DNA of 64,000 nt from Leptospira ellinghausenii (lineage in GTDB: Bacteria > Spirochaetota > Leptospiria > Leptospirales > Leptospiraceae). Numbering within the stretch: position 1 is the stretch's first letter; the number at the start of each line of letters is the position of its first letter. The stretch is from NCBI RefSeq assembly GCF_003114815.1, contig NZ_BFAZ01000005.1, positions 1-64,000 on the forward strand, given 5' to 3'. Positions 53,678 through 64,000 of the stretch are shown piece after piece. The notes under the pieces were generated by a model, which made no database searches, was not told the origin of the DNA, and saw only the letters and a program-made list of their open reading frames with translations. The translations under genes were made by a program, and so were the position numbers.

Positions 53678-54850
53678 ATGAAACAAACAACAAATGAAAC
53701 CATCTGGCAAGTCAGAAATTCCTTTTTAGGGATCTATGTACATTTCCCCTATTGTTTCAAAAAATGTGATTATTGTGATTTTTATTCAGAAGGAATTGGC
53801 AGTGGACCAGCTAACGATGAAATGTCGCTCTTTTCTTCTTACCAGAAAGAAGTTTTAGAACGAATTTCCCATTTTCCAAACCTAAAAAACAAAACCATTG
53901 ATACTGTTTTTTTTGGTGGTGGTACACCATCGAAGGCCACAACAAAACTTTGGGAAAACTTCCTCCACTTCCTTAGATCCGAATTTGAGTTTGCCAAAGA
54001 CACAGAAATTTCTATCGAAGTAAACCCAGAAGACCTAAATCCAAACTTACTCGACGAGTATGCAAAGATTGGGATCAACCGTGTGAATGTAGGTGTACAA
54101 ACGCGTAATCCAATTGGTTTGGAATTTTTAGGAAGGCATTATGATAAAGAAAAATATGACTCTCTTCGTAGTACATTAACAAATTCCCCCATCAAACGTG
54201 TGGGAATTGATTTGATGTATGGAATTCCTGGTTTACAAGAGTCTGATTTTTTTTCCGACTTAACATATTTTTTGGAAGCGGGTTTACCCCATTTGAGTTT
54301 GTATTCTCTTACTTTGGAAAAAGGGACCCAGTATTCACGAGATGTAAAAGATCATAAAAAAACAGAACCGGAAGAAAGGACCCAATCGGAAATTTTACTC
54401 ACCTTACCAGAGTTAATGGGTAGAAATGGATACAGATGGTATGAAGTTTCCAATTATGCCAAACCAGGTTTTGAATCCAAACACAACCTTAAGTATTGGA
54501 CTTATGAACCCTACCTTGGCATAGGACCTGGTGCCCATGGTTTCGTTGAAGGTTCTCGTTATGGGAATCCAAGAAATGCAAACCTCTACCAAAAAAAACC
54601 ACCTAAAAATCAATACGAAGTGGCAACTCCCAATGCGGAACTTGCCCTCACCCTCTTTCGGTTATTTTCTCCGTTTCAGTATTTAGATTTTATACAAACT
54701 TATTTAGATACTCCAAGCCAAACCCATTACATCCAAACCATTCATAAATGGGAAAAACAAGGACTCTGTTCCCTCTCCGATGGTGTATTCCAATGGGAAA
54801 GGGAAGCATTACTTTTGTTAGATGATCTGATCTTGGAAATCACCAATTGA
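53678..54850 (+). CDS. hemW: Radical SAM heme chaperone HemW
   Basis: A 390-residue protein of the HemN/HemW family. The [4Fe-4S] motif is CFKKCDYCDF in YVHFPYCFKKCDYCDFYSEG; FFGGGTPSKA and GVQTRNPIGLEFLGR follow. It lacks features of coproporphyrinogen dehydrogenase HemN (N-terminal extension and extra Cys), so heme insertion is the likely role. Confidence 0.9.
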   Translation: MKQTTNETIWQVRNSFLGIYVHFPYCFKKCDYCDFYSEGIGSGPANDEMSLFSSYQKEVLERISHFPNLKNKTIDTVFFGGGTPSKATTKLWENFLHFLRSEFEFAKDTEISIEVNPEDLNPNLLDEYAKIGINRVNVGVQTRNPIGLEFLGRHYDKEKYDSLRSTLTNSPIKRVGIDLMYGIPGLQESDFFSDLTYFLEAGLPHLSLYSLTLEKGTQYSRDVKDHKKTEPEERTQSEILLTLPELMGRNGYRWYEVSNYAKPGFESKHNLKYWTYEPYLGIGPGAHGFVEGSRYGNPRNANLYQKKPPKNQYEVATPNAELALTLFRLFSPFQYLDFIQTYLDTPSQTHYIQTIHKWEKQGLCSLSDGVFQWEREALLLLDDLILEITN

Positions 54851-54929
54851 TTTTTCTCTTTGGATTGGCAAAATAATCCTAAAAAAAGATTGCCCATAGA
54901 CCCCTCTCGAAAAATACTGTTCGTATCCC

Positions 54930-55003
54930 GGGCCTGTAGCTCAGTTGGTTAGAGCACTCGCTTGATAAGCGAGGGGTCACAAGTTCAAGTCTTGTCAGGC
55001 CCA
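54930..55003 (+). tRNA. tRNA-Ile (GAT)
   Basis: Acceptor GGGCCTG/CAGGCCC, anticodon stem CTCGC/GCGAG around TTGATAA (anticodon GAT), T arm with GTTCAAGT. CCA is not encoded. It decodes ATC/ATT. The Ala tRNA starts 12 bases later. Confidence 0.95.
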
Positions 55004-55014
55004 AGAAAAGAAAC

Positions 55015-55087
<73 letters not shown>

Positions 55088-55162
55088 AAAACCCGTTTTC
55101 TCTACCTCCCTCCTGTAAAAATTTCTTGCTATCTCTCCTAATTCCATTACACCAAATGTGTC

Positions 55163-55594
55163 ATGTCCGTAAAAGAAATCCTTAAAGACAAAGCCTCCTC
55201 CGTTCTTTCCATCGAAGAAGATAGAAATGTATTGGAAGCCACTCAGATGATGGTGGGTGCCAAAGTGGGATCACTCATTGTGACCTTCCAAGGAAAACTT
55301 GTTGGTATCTTTACAGAGAGAGACCTAATGCGTGTGGTTGCCAAAGACCATGCGAATTTGGATAAAATCAAATTAAAAGATGTGATGACCACTCAACTCA
55401 CGGTTGCAGGTCCTGACGAAGACGTGGATGATATTTTAAATAATATGATCACAAAACGATTCCGCCATATGCCTGTACTTGACGGGGACAAAATTATAGG
55501 ACTCATTTCCATTGGAGATGCTGTCAAAACCAAACTCAGTAAAACACAAGCCGAGATGCATATCCTCAGAGAGTATATGTATGGCCCACATTAA
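55163..55594 (+). CDS. Two-CBS-domain protein
   Basis: A 143-residue protein made of two CBS motifs: EATQMMVGAKVGSLIVTFQGKLVGIFTERDLMRVVA and DILNNMITKRFRHMPVLDGDKIIGLISIGDAVK. The pair forms one Bateman module that binds adenine nucleotides. Free-standing modules regulate partners not seen here. Convergent with the exonuclease gene (4-base overlap). Confidence 0.9.
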   Translation: MSVKEILKDKASSVLSIEEDRNVLEATQMMVGAKVGSLIVTFQGKLVGIFTERDLMRVVAKDHANLDKIKLKDVMTTQLTVAGPDEDVDDILNNMITKRFRHMPVLDGDKIIGLISIGDAVKTKLSKTQAEMHILREYMYGPH

Positions 55595-56358
55595 AACAGC
55601 CGGTTCTCCGTTAACAAATCAATTGTTTTCTCTAACACAATTTTAAGATTTTTCGTATCTTCTCTGTTATACGCGATTAACTTATCAAGGGCTTCTTTAT
55701 TGTTTGTTTGTTGGTAGGAATACCAAAGGAGAGGTGCTTCCCTTCCATCCATCCCGGCGATGGCTTCGGGTCGCACAAGGCCTAGTTGGATTTCCGATTT
55801 TTTTAATCCTCCTTTGATCCCAATGGAATGTAAGAGGTTCATTAGATCCAGTTGTGGATTTTTCACACGGGTATGAAATTCTCTTTCTAAAAAGGGAATA
55901 TCAAATCGCCTGCCATTGTAAGTTACGATGATGTCTTCAGGAAAAATGGAATCAAATAAAAACTCTAAATCTTTTCCCCGTTCAAACGTACGAATGGTTT
56001 CGTTTTGAAACAAACTCACAACCGTTGTCACAGAAGATTCCGATATCCCCGTGGTCTCAATGTCTAAAAAACAAAACCGCTCTGGAAAGTTTTGCCATAA
56101 CCTCCAATACTCAAGGCTTGGAAGTTCATCTGTAAAAAACGTAAAATTGGTCTCCTGAAATTCCATTTCCAATTGTTCCAAACGTTCTTCTAAAATGGAA
56201 ACTGAGGGTAAAAGAGGATCGTTTGTTGTTTTTTGGTATTGGATGAGAGAAGGCCAATCATACACACCAACACCAAACAATTGTTTTTCTTTTTTTTCCC
56301 CAATGCCTGGAAACAGTTGCAGGCTTTGTCTTAAATGAGATCCGTACATGATTTCCAC
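55591..56358 (-). CDS. RNase H-like exonuclease (YprB-type)
   Basis: A 255-residue protein. Residues 90-240 form a DEDD exonuclease domain: RFCFLDIETTGIS, VTYNGRRFDIPFLE, then IAYNREDTKNL. The N-terminal part (FPGIGEKKEKQLFGVGVYDW) resembles a helix-hairpin-helix. Similar to YprB; substrate unknown. It overlaps the upstream aminotransferase gene by 28 bases. Confidence 0.85.
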   Translation of the reverse strand: MEIMYGSHLRQSLQLFPGIGEKKEKQLFGVGVYDWPSLIQYQKTTNDPLLPSVSILEERLEQLEMEFQETNFTFFTDELPSLEYWRLWQNFPERFCFLDIETTGISESSVTTVVSLFQNETIRTFERGKDLEFLFDSIFPEDIIVTYNGRRFDIPFLEREFHTRVKNPQLDLMNLLHSIGIKGGLKKSEIQLGLVRPEAIAGMDGREAPLLWYSYQQTNNKEALDKLIAYNREDTKNLKIVLEKTIDLLTENRLF

Positions 56359-57419
56359 CGTTTCAGTCCTTCTAAAAACACATCTTCCTTAGCACCAAAT
56401 CCAATCCGAAGGAAACCTTCCATTTCAAAATTGGATCCAGGTAAAACAAATACACCAGTGCGATCAAACAGTTTGTCAGCGTAGTCTTCAGATGTGATTC
56501 CATTTTGGATTTGTAACCAACCGACAAGACCTCCTTCTGGTGGGGAAAATGATTCTACCTTCGGCAAATCTCGCCAAACAGAAGTAAAATGGTCTATGTT
56601 ATTTTGTACACGTGTTTGAATGTTTGGGAGGAATGTTTCTTTTTCCTTTAGAAGTCCAAGTGCGATTCGTTCGGAAATCGGGTTTACCGTATGAGTCAAA
56701 TAATCCTTAAAAGACCTGGCACGTTTGATGAATGGTTTGTCAGCGATAAGCCATCCTACCCTAAGGCCTGTTACACCAAAACATTTCGTAAAGGAACCTG
56801 TACCATAAAAATTCTGTTTCGGATCCACTCCCGTTTTCCCCATTCCCCCACCTTTGGGTAAAAATCGGTAGTGTTCATCGAATACTACGGTTTTCTTTTT
56901 ACTTCGTAAGACTGTAAGGAGTGAGTCCCACTCACTTGTGTCAAACGTCCTACCGGAAGGATTGTGAGGGTGGTTGATCAAATAGAGATCGGCTTCAATG
57001 CCCTTCCAGGTAAATGCGGAAAATGCATTCGTGTAAGGAATTGGGAGGATGTTAGCACCTAGCATTTTTGGGATTTCATACAAGGCTTGGAAAGCAGGCC
57101 AAACCAGCGCAAGGGTATCACCTGGTTTTACCAAAAGTTGGAACGCAATGTACAAGGCCTCGCCAGTTCCCGTTGTCACAAGCACTTCTTCCGGTGAAAC
57201 ACCTGGATACAAATTGGAGATGGCCATACGGAGTTCGTATGAGCCTTGGTTTGGTGCATCATACATCGGAATTTGGGAAAGATCTTTCCAACTAAGTCCC
57301 GCCATGGAAAGCATTTCCTCCATCGTATAGTGGGATAGTCCACTTTCCCCTAAATTACAAAATGCGGTCAGACGGAATCGTTCCAGTCTATCTTCTATGA
57401 AAAATTCTCTTGGTTCCAA
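56331..57419 (-). CDS. Class I/II PLP aminotransferase
   Basis: A 362-residue fold-type I enzyme. LVTTGTGEALYIAFQLL, LINHPHNPSGRTFD and the PLP lysine in GSFTKCFGVTGLRVGWLIA are the family blocks. Likely acts on an amino acid; donor and acceptor are not clear. Translationally linked to the exonuclease gene downstream. Confidence 0.88.
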   Translation of the reverse strand: MEPREFFIEDRLERFRLTAFCNLGESGLSHYTMEEMLSMAGLSWKDLSQIPMYDAPNQGSYELRMAISNLYPGVSPEEVLVTTGTGEALYIAFQLLVKPGDTLALVWPAFQALYEIPKMLGANILPIPYTNAFSAFTWKGIEADLYLINHPHNPSGRTFDTSEWDSLLTVLRSKKKTVVFDEHYRFLPKGGGMGKTGVDPKQNFYGTGSFTKCFGVTGLRVGWLIADKPFIKRARSFKDYLTHTVNPISERIALGLLKEKETFLPNIQTRVQNNIDHFTSVWRDLPKVESFSPPEGGLVGWLQIQNGITSEDYADKLFDRTGVFVLPGSNFEMEGFLRIGFGAKEDVFLEGLKRWKSCTDLI

Positions 57420-57465
57420 AATTGATTTCCAGACAACTTAGCTTCAAAAGATTAGTATGTAAGCT

Positions 57466-59216
57466 ATGTTGAAACCAGAAGACAATATCCTATCTTGGAC
57501 GAAATCACCTTTTTCTACAGAAATCCAATCCGAAGCCAAAAAGGCATACGAAGATTGGCAAAAAGGAATCACATCGGAACTCGTCGATTCATATGCACAC
57601 CCGCTCAGTTTTGGTACGGGAGGGATCCGAGGGAAAATCGGAAATGGAATTGGCAAAATGAACCTCTATACAGTGGGTCGTGCTGCTCTTGGTTTTCTTA
57701 GTTATTTAAGAGACACAAAAGAAAATCCATCCATTGTCATCGCGTATGATTCCAGAAGGTTATCAAAAGAATTCGCGGAACTTTCAGCAGGCATTGGTGC
57801 TACCCTCGGAGTTACCGTTCATTTATTTCCCAAGGTAACACCTACCCCACTATTGTCTTATGCCATTCGTTATTACAAAGCAAGTGGTGGGATTGTCATC
57901 ACTGCTTCTCATAACCCACCAGAATACAATGGGTTCAAAGCCTATCTTTCCGATGGAGGACAACTTGTCCCACCAGACGATGCCCTTATCATCAAACGAA
58001 TTGGTGAGATTGAAGATTGGTCGTCCATCCCAATGCTTTCCAAAACAGACAAAGTTTATAAAAAATTTGTGAAGTCAGTGGGAACTGATTGTTTTAAAAG
58101 TTACTTAAAGGATTTAAAAAACGCAAAAATCCAATCCAAAGCAAAACCAAAAACTCGCACCAACTTAAAAATCGTTTACTCTCCGTTACACGGGACTGGT
58201 GGAGAGTACATGAAAGAGATGTTATCCTATTTCGGATATAAATCTGTATTTTTAGTACCAGAACAAAAAAAACCAGATGGTGAGTTTCCAACGGTCAAAT
58301 ACCCAAACCCGGAAGAAAAAGAAGCCCTCGCCTTATGTGAGTTTCACGCCAAAAAGAAAAAAGCGGAAGTGTTCATTGCCACAGACCCAGATGCAGACAG
58401 ATTGGGAGTGGGTGTTCGAAAGTCCGATGGGGAATATGAGTATCTAAATGGAAACCAAATTGGGTCCATTATGGCAGCTTACCTTTGTGAACAAAAAAAA
58501 GCAAAAGGCAAAGTATTCCACTTAGTGAAAACCATCGTCACAACTGACTTACAAGAAGCAATTGCCAAAAAAAATGGAATCAAAATCAAAAATGTCCTCA
58601 CTGGATTCAAATACATCGCAGAAGAAATGAAACAAATTGAAAAAAAGAAAAACAATTTGTTTCTATTTGGTGGAGAAGAATCTTATGGATACCTTCCCGT
58701 ACCATTTGTTCGCGACAAAGACTCCCTTTCGAGTGCACTTCTTTTTGTAGAGATCCTCGCAGAAAAAGGAGACCTACTCAGTTACCTAACAGAAATTTAT
58801 TTGAAGTATGGACTTTACCGCGAAAGTCTATATTCACTAACATTAGAAGGGAGTTCTGGACAAACCAAAATCAAAGAATCCATTGAGGCCTTACGAAAAG
58901 AAAACCTAATCGGAAAAATGATTGGGGGAAGAAAGGTTGTGGGTGTCTTAGACTATGAAACACAAACTGCTTCCGGCAAAAGTAAAACCTCTGTATTCAA
59001 AGGGATGCCAAAGTCTAATGTAATCCAAGTAGAACTGGAAGGAAATGCAAAACTCACCATACGTCCTTCAGGAACAGAACCTAAGGTAAAAGTTTATTCT
59101 TCTTTTGCTTCCCAGAAAAAACCGAAAAAAACATCCGAGATCCCATCCCTATGGGAATCACTTGGATCTGAAATTTCCCTCGCTGAAACCGAATTTTTAA
59201 AACTAGCAGGCCTATT

Positions 59217-59220
<4 letters not shown>
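57466..59220 (+). CDS. Phosphohexomutase (phosphoglucomutase/phosphomannomutase)
   Basis: A 584-residue enzyme of the alpha-D-phosphohexomutase family. The catalytic Ser is in IVITASHNPPEYNGFK, the metal loop is ATDPDADRLGVGV, the sugar loop is FGGEESYGYL, and the phosphate loop RPSGTEPKVKVY. The length fits PgcA/PGM2-like forms. It interconverts hexose-1- and -6-phosphates. It heads an operon with argD, leuB and a receiver protein, overlapping argD by ATGA. Confidence 0.93.
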
Positions 59221-61510
<2,290 letters not shown>

Positions 61511-61525
61511 GGTACGTAGAACATC

Positions 61526-61936
61526 ATGCAAGCAGGCATAGGACCGACAGGCAGACCATATCAGATTCTCATTGCTGAGAATTCCAAATTCCAGTCGAAA
61601 CAACTCCAACAGATTTTGGAATCGGAAGGTTTCAAAATCATAGGAATTGCTGAAACGGGAAAAGAACTTCTTAAACTGTACAAGGAAAATCGCCAACAAA
61701 TTGACCTTGTTACCATTGAAATCTTTTTACCAGAAGTAGATGGTTATGCTGCATTTTGGGATATGAAAGAGATGGGAGTATTACCGAGGATTCTATTTAT
61801 CTCGGAAGAAAACACTCCTTCAGTCATCAAAGCGTTATTAGAAAACGGTGCGATGGACTATATTGTAAAACCCATCAAACGAGAAAAAATCTTAGAAAAA
61901 ATCAAAGAAACTCTGATTAAGATTCCCAAAGTATAA
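61526..61936 (+). CDS. Receiver-domain protein with altered phospho-site
   Basis: A 136-residue single receiver domain. YQILIAENSKFQSKQLQQIL, TIEIFLPEVDGYAAFW, LFISEEN and DYIVKPIKRE follow the CheY fold. The residue at the phosphoacceptor position is Glu65 (EIFLP in place of DxxMP), and the acidic pair is Glu18-Asn19. Ser93 and Lys115 are kept. It is therefore probably not phosphorylated in the normal way and may act as a locked or ligand-gated switch. It follows leuB in the same operon. Confidence 0.85.
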   Translation: MQAGIGPTGRPYQILIAENSKFQSKQLQQILESEGFKIIGIAETGKELLKLYKENRQQIDLVTIEIFLPEVDGYAAFWDMKEMGVLPRILFISEENTPSVIKALLENGAMDYIVKPIKREKILEKIKETLIKIPKV

Positions 61937-62651
61937 AATTCAAATTCCGACCCTCTTCTTTGGTCCTATGACTAAAGTAAAGAGGGCTTTGGAAAACATC
62001 TGTATGTCGATTGACAATTCGAATGTTCTCACCAAATCGCTGTTCCACTCTCTTTGTAATCGCAAGTCCCACATCCAAAAGAAACTTACCACCACTGATT
62101 GGCATACAAACTTCCGTTCCCAATTCGGTGAAAAAAACTGCTACATCTTCTCCCACTTCATAATGTTTTCTTTGGATATAAGGCCCTAGTTCGAGAATTA
62201 ATTCCTCAAAGGAAAAACCTTCGCTGATGAGTTTTTCGATCATTTTTTCAGTAATTCCTAATTGTGTACCTTTCCAACCGGAATGTAGGACAGAAACAAA
62301 CGGTTGTTTTATGGAATAAAGGAATACGGGCACACAATCAGCAGTTCGCACCACAAGAACTTGGTTTTTTTGTAAGGAAAAAAGTCCGTCCCCTTGCTTC
62401 ACTTCGATGACTGGTATATGATTTGTTTCAGAAGGAAACTTTTCAATGTGATCACCATGAACTTGCCCTAAACTATGGATCTGATACGTTGGAATTGAAT
62501 AGGTTTCTGAAAAAACCTCCCTAGTATATGTGAGCCAATCCTTGGCTGATTTTGGAAACACTTGGTTTCCTTGAATCGTATTTGAGAGTTCCACTTTCCC
62601 CAATGTGCCATAAGTAATCTTTCCATACGGAACCAATACAGATTGTTTCAT
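61917..62651 (-). CDS. pgeF: Peptidoglycan editing factor PgeF (YfiH-like laccase-fold)
   Basis: A 244-residue protein of the YfiH/PgeF family. QIHSLGQVHGDHIEKF, VVRTADCVPVFLYS, SVLHSGWKGTQLGI and LELGPYIQRKHYEVGEDV hold the His/Cys/His metal ligands. In E. coli the family removes misincorporated amino acids from peptidoglycan precursors. It overlaps the glycosyltransferase-like gene (ATGA) and the receiver gene (convergent). Confidence 0.9.
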   Translation of the reverse strand: MKQSVLVPYGKITYGTLGKVELSNTIQGNQVFPKSAKDWLTYTREVFSETYSIPTYQIHSLGQVHGDHIEKFPSETNHIPVIEVKQGDGLFSLQKNQVLVVRTADCVPVFLYSIKQPFVSVLHSGWKGTQLGITEKMIEKLISEGFSFEELILELGPYIQRKHYEVGEDVAVFFTELGTEVCMPISGGKFLLDVGLAITKRVEQRFGENIRIVNRHTDVFQSPLYFSHRTKEEGRNLNFILWES

Positions 62652-64000
62652 TTGGAATCGTTTTTCCCAAAAAAGACTGTTTGTTTCAAATCCAAACCTT
62701 CAGACAAAAAACGTTTCGTTAGATCATCACAATTCCAATCCTTCCTTTGGCAAAGTGGATTCATTTTGATTGGATCATAATTCCAAAGGTAAAACCTAAG
62801 TGGCGAAGAGCGCCATGTATAAGTGACAAAGGGAAGATCTAATTCAGGCAGACGATGATCGAGCAAAAGATCGATTTTACGAAAATTCAAATCCTCATAA
62901 GAGAGTTTTGTTTCGTGACCAACTCTCCCCCTAACATCGATTTGTTTTTTCGCAAAAATTTTGTCCGTAAGCCCTGACTCTGCTTCAAACGCAAAATTGG
63001 GTTTTAAATAATAAATGAAATGAGCCTGCGCTCCAAAAAATGCCACTCGAAAATTCTCTAGAGCACCTTCATCATATCCATTTTGATCAATTAAGTGTTG
63101 TTCATAAAACATTCGTTCTTCGCCAATTCCATGCCAATCAGGTACACGTTTGCCATCGGATTTTAATGGGTCGGTATAAATCGCAGAAGAAAGGACAAAG
63201 ACTAAGGCAAACAGAATCGAATTTTTGGAATAGATCTGATAAAAACGATATTTTTGATTGGACTCAATTTGCGACTCGTTTGTCCAAAACTGGATCCTTT
63301 GGAATGCTAAATAAGAGAAAAAAGGTAAAATCGGAATCCAAAACCGGTTCCCCATAAAGTCACCACCGACATACAACACATAAACGATATAAAGTATGAG
63401 GGTATAAACAAGGAATTGATTTTCTTTTTTTGTACGAAAGATATGGAAGATCTGAATAACAGTGAGTAGAATTACAAACGGAAACAATGGATAGGATCTT
63501 AACAAATACAAAAGATAATAGAACCCTTGTGAAAAATAACTTCCTTTATTCCCTTTGGCATAAAAGGTATTCGGAAAAAAATCTTCGTAATAAAAAAAAC
63601 GTAACGTACAAAAAAGTAAGAACAAAACTCCAAAAACAATAGGTTCTTTATACTGTTTTTTTCGTATCCAATCCAGTGATGCGAAAACCAAAAACAAAGC
63701 CCCTTCAGGGCGAATGAGTGATGTTAGGAAAAACACGAGAAACACACGTTTGTTTTGTTTTTCCCAAAGTAACAATCCCCAACTTAAAAAAAAAGTGAAT
63801 ACAGAAGTTTCTAAACCCGAACTTGCGAATATGTACAAGTGAAATAAAAATGCCAAATGGACAATGAGTAAAGGGTAAACATTTCCAAAAGAAACTTTAT
63901 TTTCAGCAGTAAAAAACAAACACAAAACTAGAATATAAAAAAAGATTCCTGTAAACACAGACAACAGCTGTGGTTTGATACCAACAAAATAACCAAGGGA
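62648..64000 (-). CDS. GT-C-like membrane glycosyltransferase, 5' end outside the window
   Basis: At least 450 residues; the frame is open through the right edge, so the TTG at 63964 is not the true start. About ten membrane helices are followed by a C-terminal periplasmic domain (about residues 255-438). SLIRPEGALFLVFASLDW and YYEDFFPNTFYAKGNKGSYF resemble polyprenyl-phosphate-sugar-using GT-C enzymes. Substrate unknown. It overlaps pgeF by four bases. Confidence 0.72.
   Translation of the reverse strand, partial: SLGYFVGIKPQLLSVFTGIFFYILVLCLFFTAENKVSFGNVYPLLIVHLAFLFHLYIFASSGLETSVFTFFLSWGLLLWEKQNKRVFLVFFLTSLIRPEGALFLVFASLDWIRKKQYKEPIVFGVLFLLFCTLRFFYYEDFFPNTFYAKGNKGSYFSQGFYYLLYLLRSYPLFPFVILLTVIQIFHIFRTKKENQFLVYTLILYIVYVLYVGGDFMGNRFWIPILPFFSYLAFQRIQFWTNESQIESNQKYRFYQIYSKNSILFALVFVLSSAIYTDPLKSDGKRVPDWHGIGEERMFYEQHLIDQNGYDEGALENFRVAFFGAQAHFIYYLKPNFAFEAESGLTDKIFAKKQIDVRGRVGHETKLSYEDLNFRKIDLLLDHRLPELDLPFVTYTWRSSPLRFYLWNYDPIKMNPLCQRKDWNCDDLTKRFLSEGLDLKQTVFFGKNDSK

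Noticed and set aside
63964..64000. TTG at 63964 as the true start of the last gene
   Set aside because: The frame stays open and membrane-like to the window edge, so the real start is outside.

Overview
The window looks like chromosomal DNA of a Leptospira species, probably of the environmental or saprophytic (L. biflexa-like) side of the genus. This is inferred from gene content and style: AT-rich DNA, many short-lipobox lipoproteins, MCP, STAS and PilZ regulators, scattered tRNAs, and tRNA-Ile/tRNA-Ala genes away from any rRNA operon. No rRNA gene is present to confirm it.

Region 1 (1-6147) is the unusual part: an integron-like gene-cassette array. Seven copies of a GC-rich, roughly 164-base, strongly folded element separate AT-rich cassettes. 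Each element starts with a 7-mer ending in AAC and ends with a 7-mer starting with GTT, like attC sites. Six whole cassettes can be delimited. Their cargo is a WG-repeat secreted protein (antisense to the array), two overlapping lipoprotein genes, a secreted SH3-like protein, a PD-(D/E)xK nuclease-like protein, and two copies of one nearly gene-less cassette. In every whole cassette the first 16-18 bases are the inverted complement of the last 16-18 bases before the attC body, with an A/C mismatch always at position 11. No integrase is visible, so the array is either the distal part of an integron or a cassette cluster lacking an integrase.

Region 2 (6148-13650) is a decayed accessory zone. 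An IS481-type insertion sequence caps the array and is followed by degenerate lipoprotein remnants. Then come small accessory genes: a YdeI-like protein, a glutathione S-transferase, an ArsR/SRPBCC operon, an SMR transporter, MepB, a truncated AraC regulator and a small membrane protein.

Region 3 (13700-32450) mixes metabolism, envelope and signalling: a thioesterase, a pseudouridine synthase, an ABC exporter, a soluble MCP-like protein with a C-terminal Cache-like region plus two coiled-coil partners, an atypical SDR, DinB, a glycosyltransferase operon with two matching palindromes (possible TetR-type operators), STAS, a GH13 glucosidase, SpeD, a SCO-like protein, a membrane MCP and an LRR lipoprotein.

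Region 4 (32470-64000) is mostly core genome: ileS, murJ, lipB, a Panacea-domain gene overlapping panD, trxA with a beta-lactamase-fold/cyclic-nucleotide-binding fusion, acyl-CoA dehydrogenase, thiC under a TPP riboswitch, PilZ, an outer-membrane protein, an ACT protein, an MFS exporter, a phasin-like protein, a bifunctional nuclease, three tRNAs, hemW, a CBS protein, an exonuclease, aminotransferases, a phosphohexomutase-argD-leuB-pseudo-receiver operon, pgeF and a truncated glycosyltransferase at the right edge.
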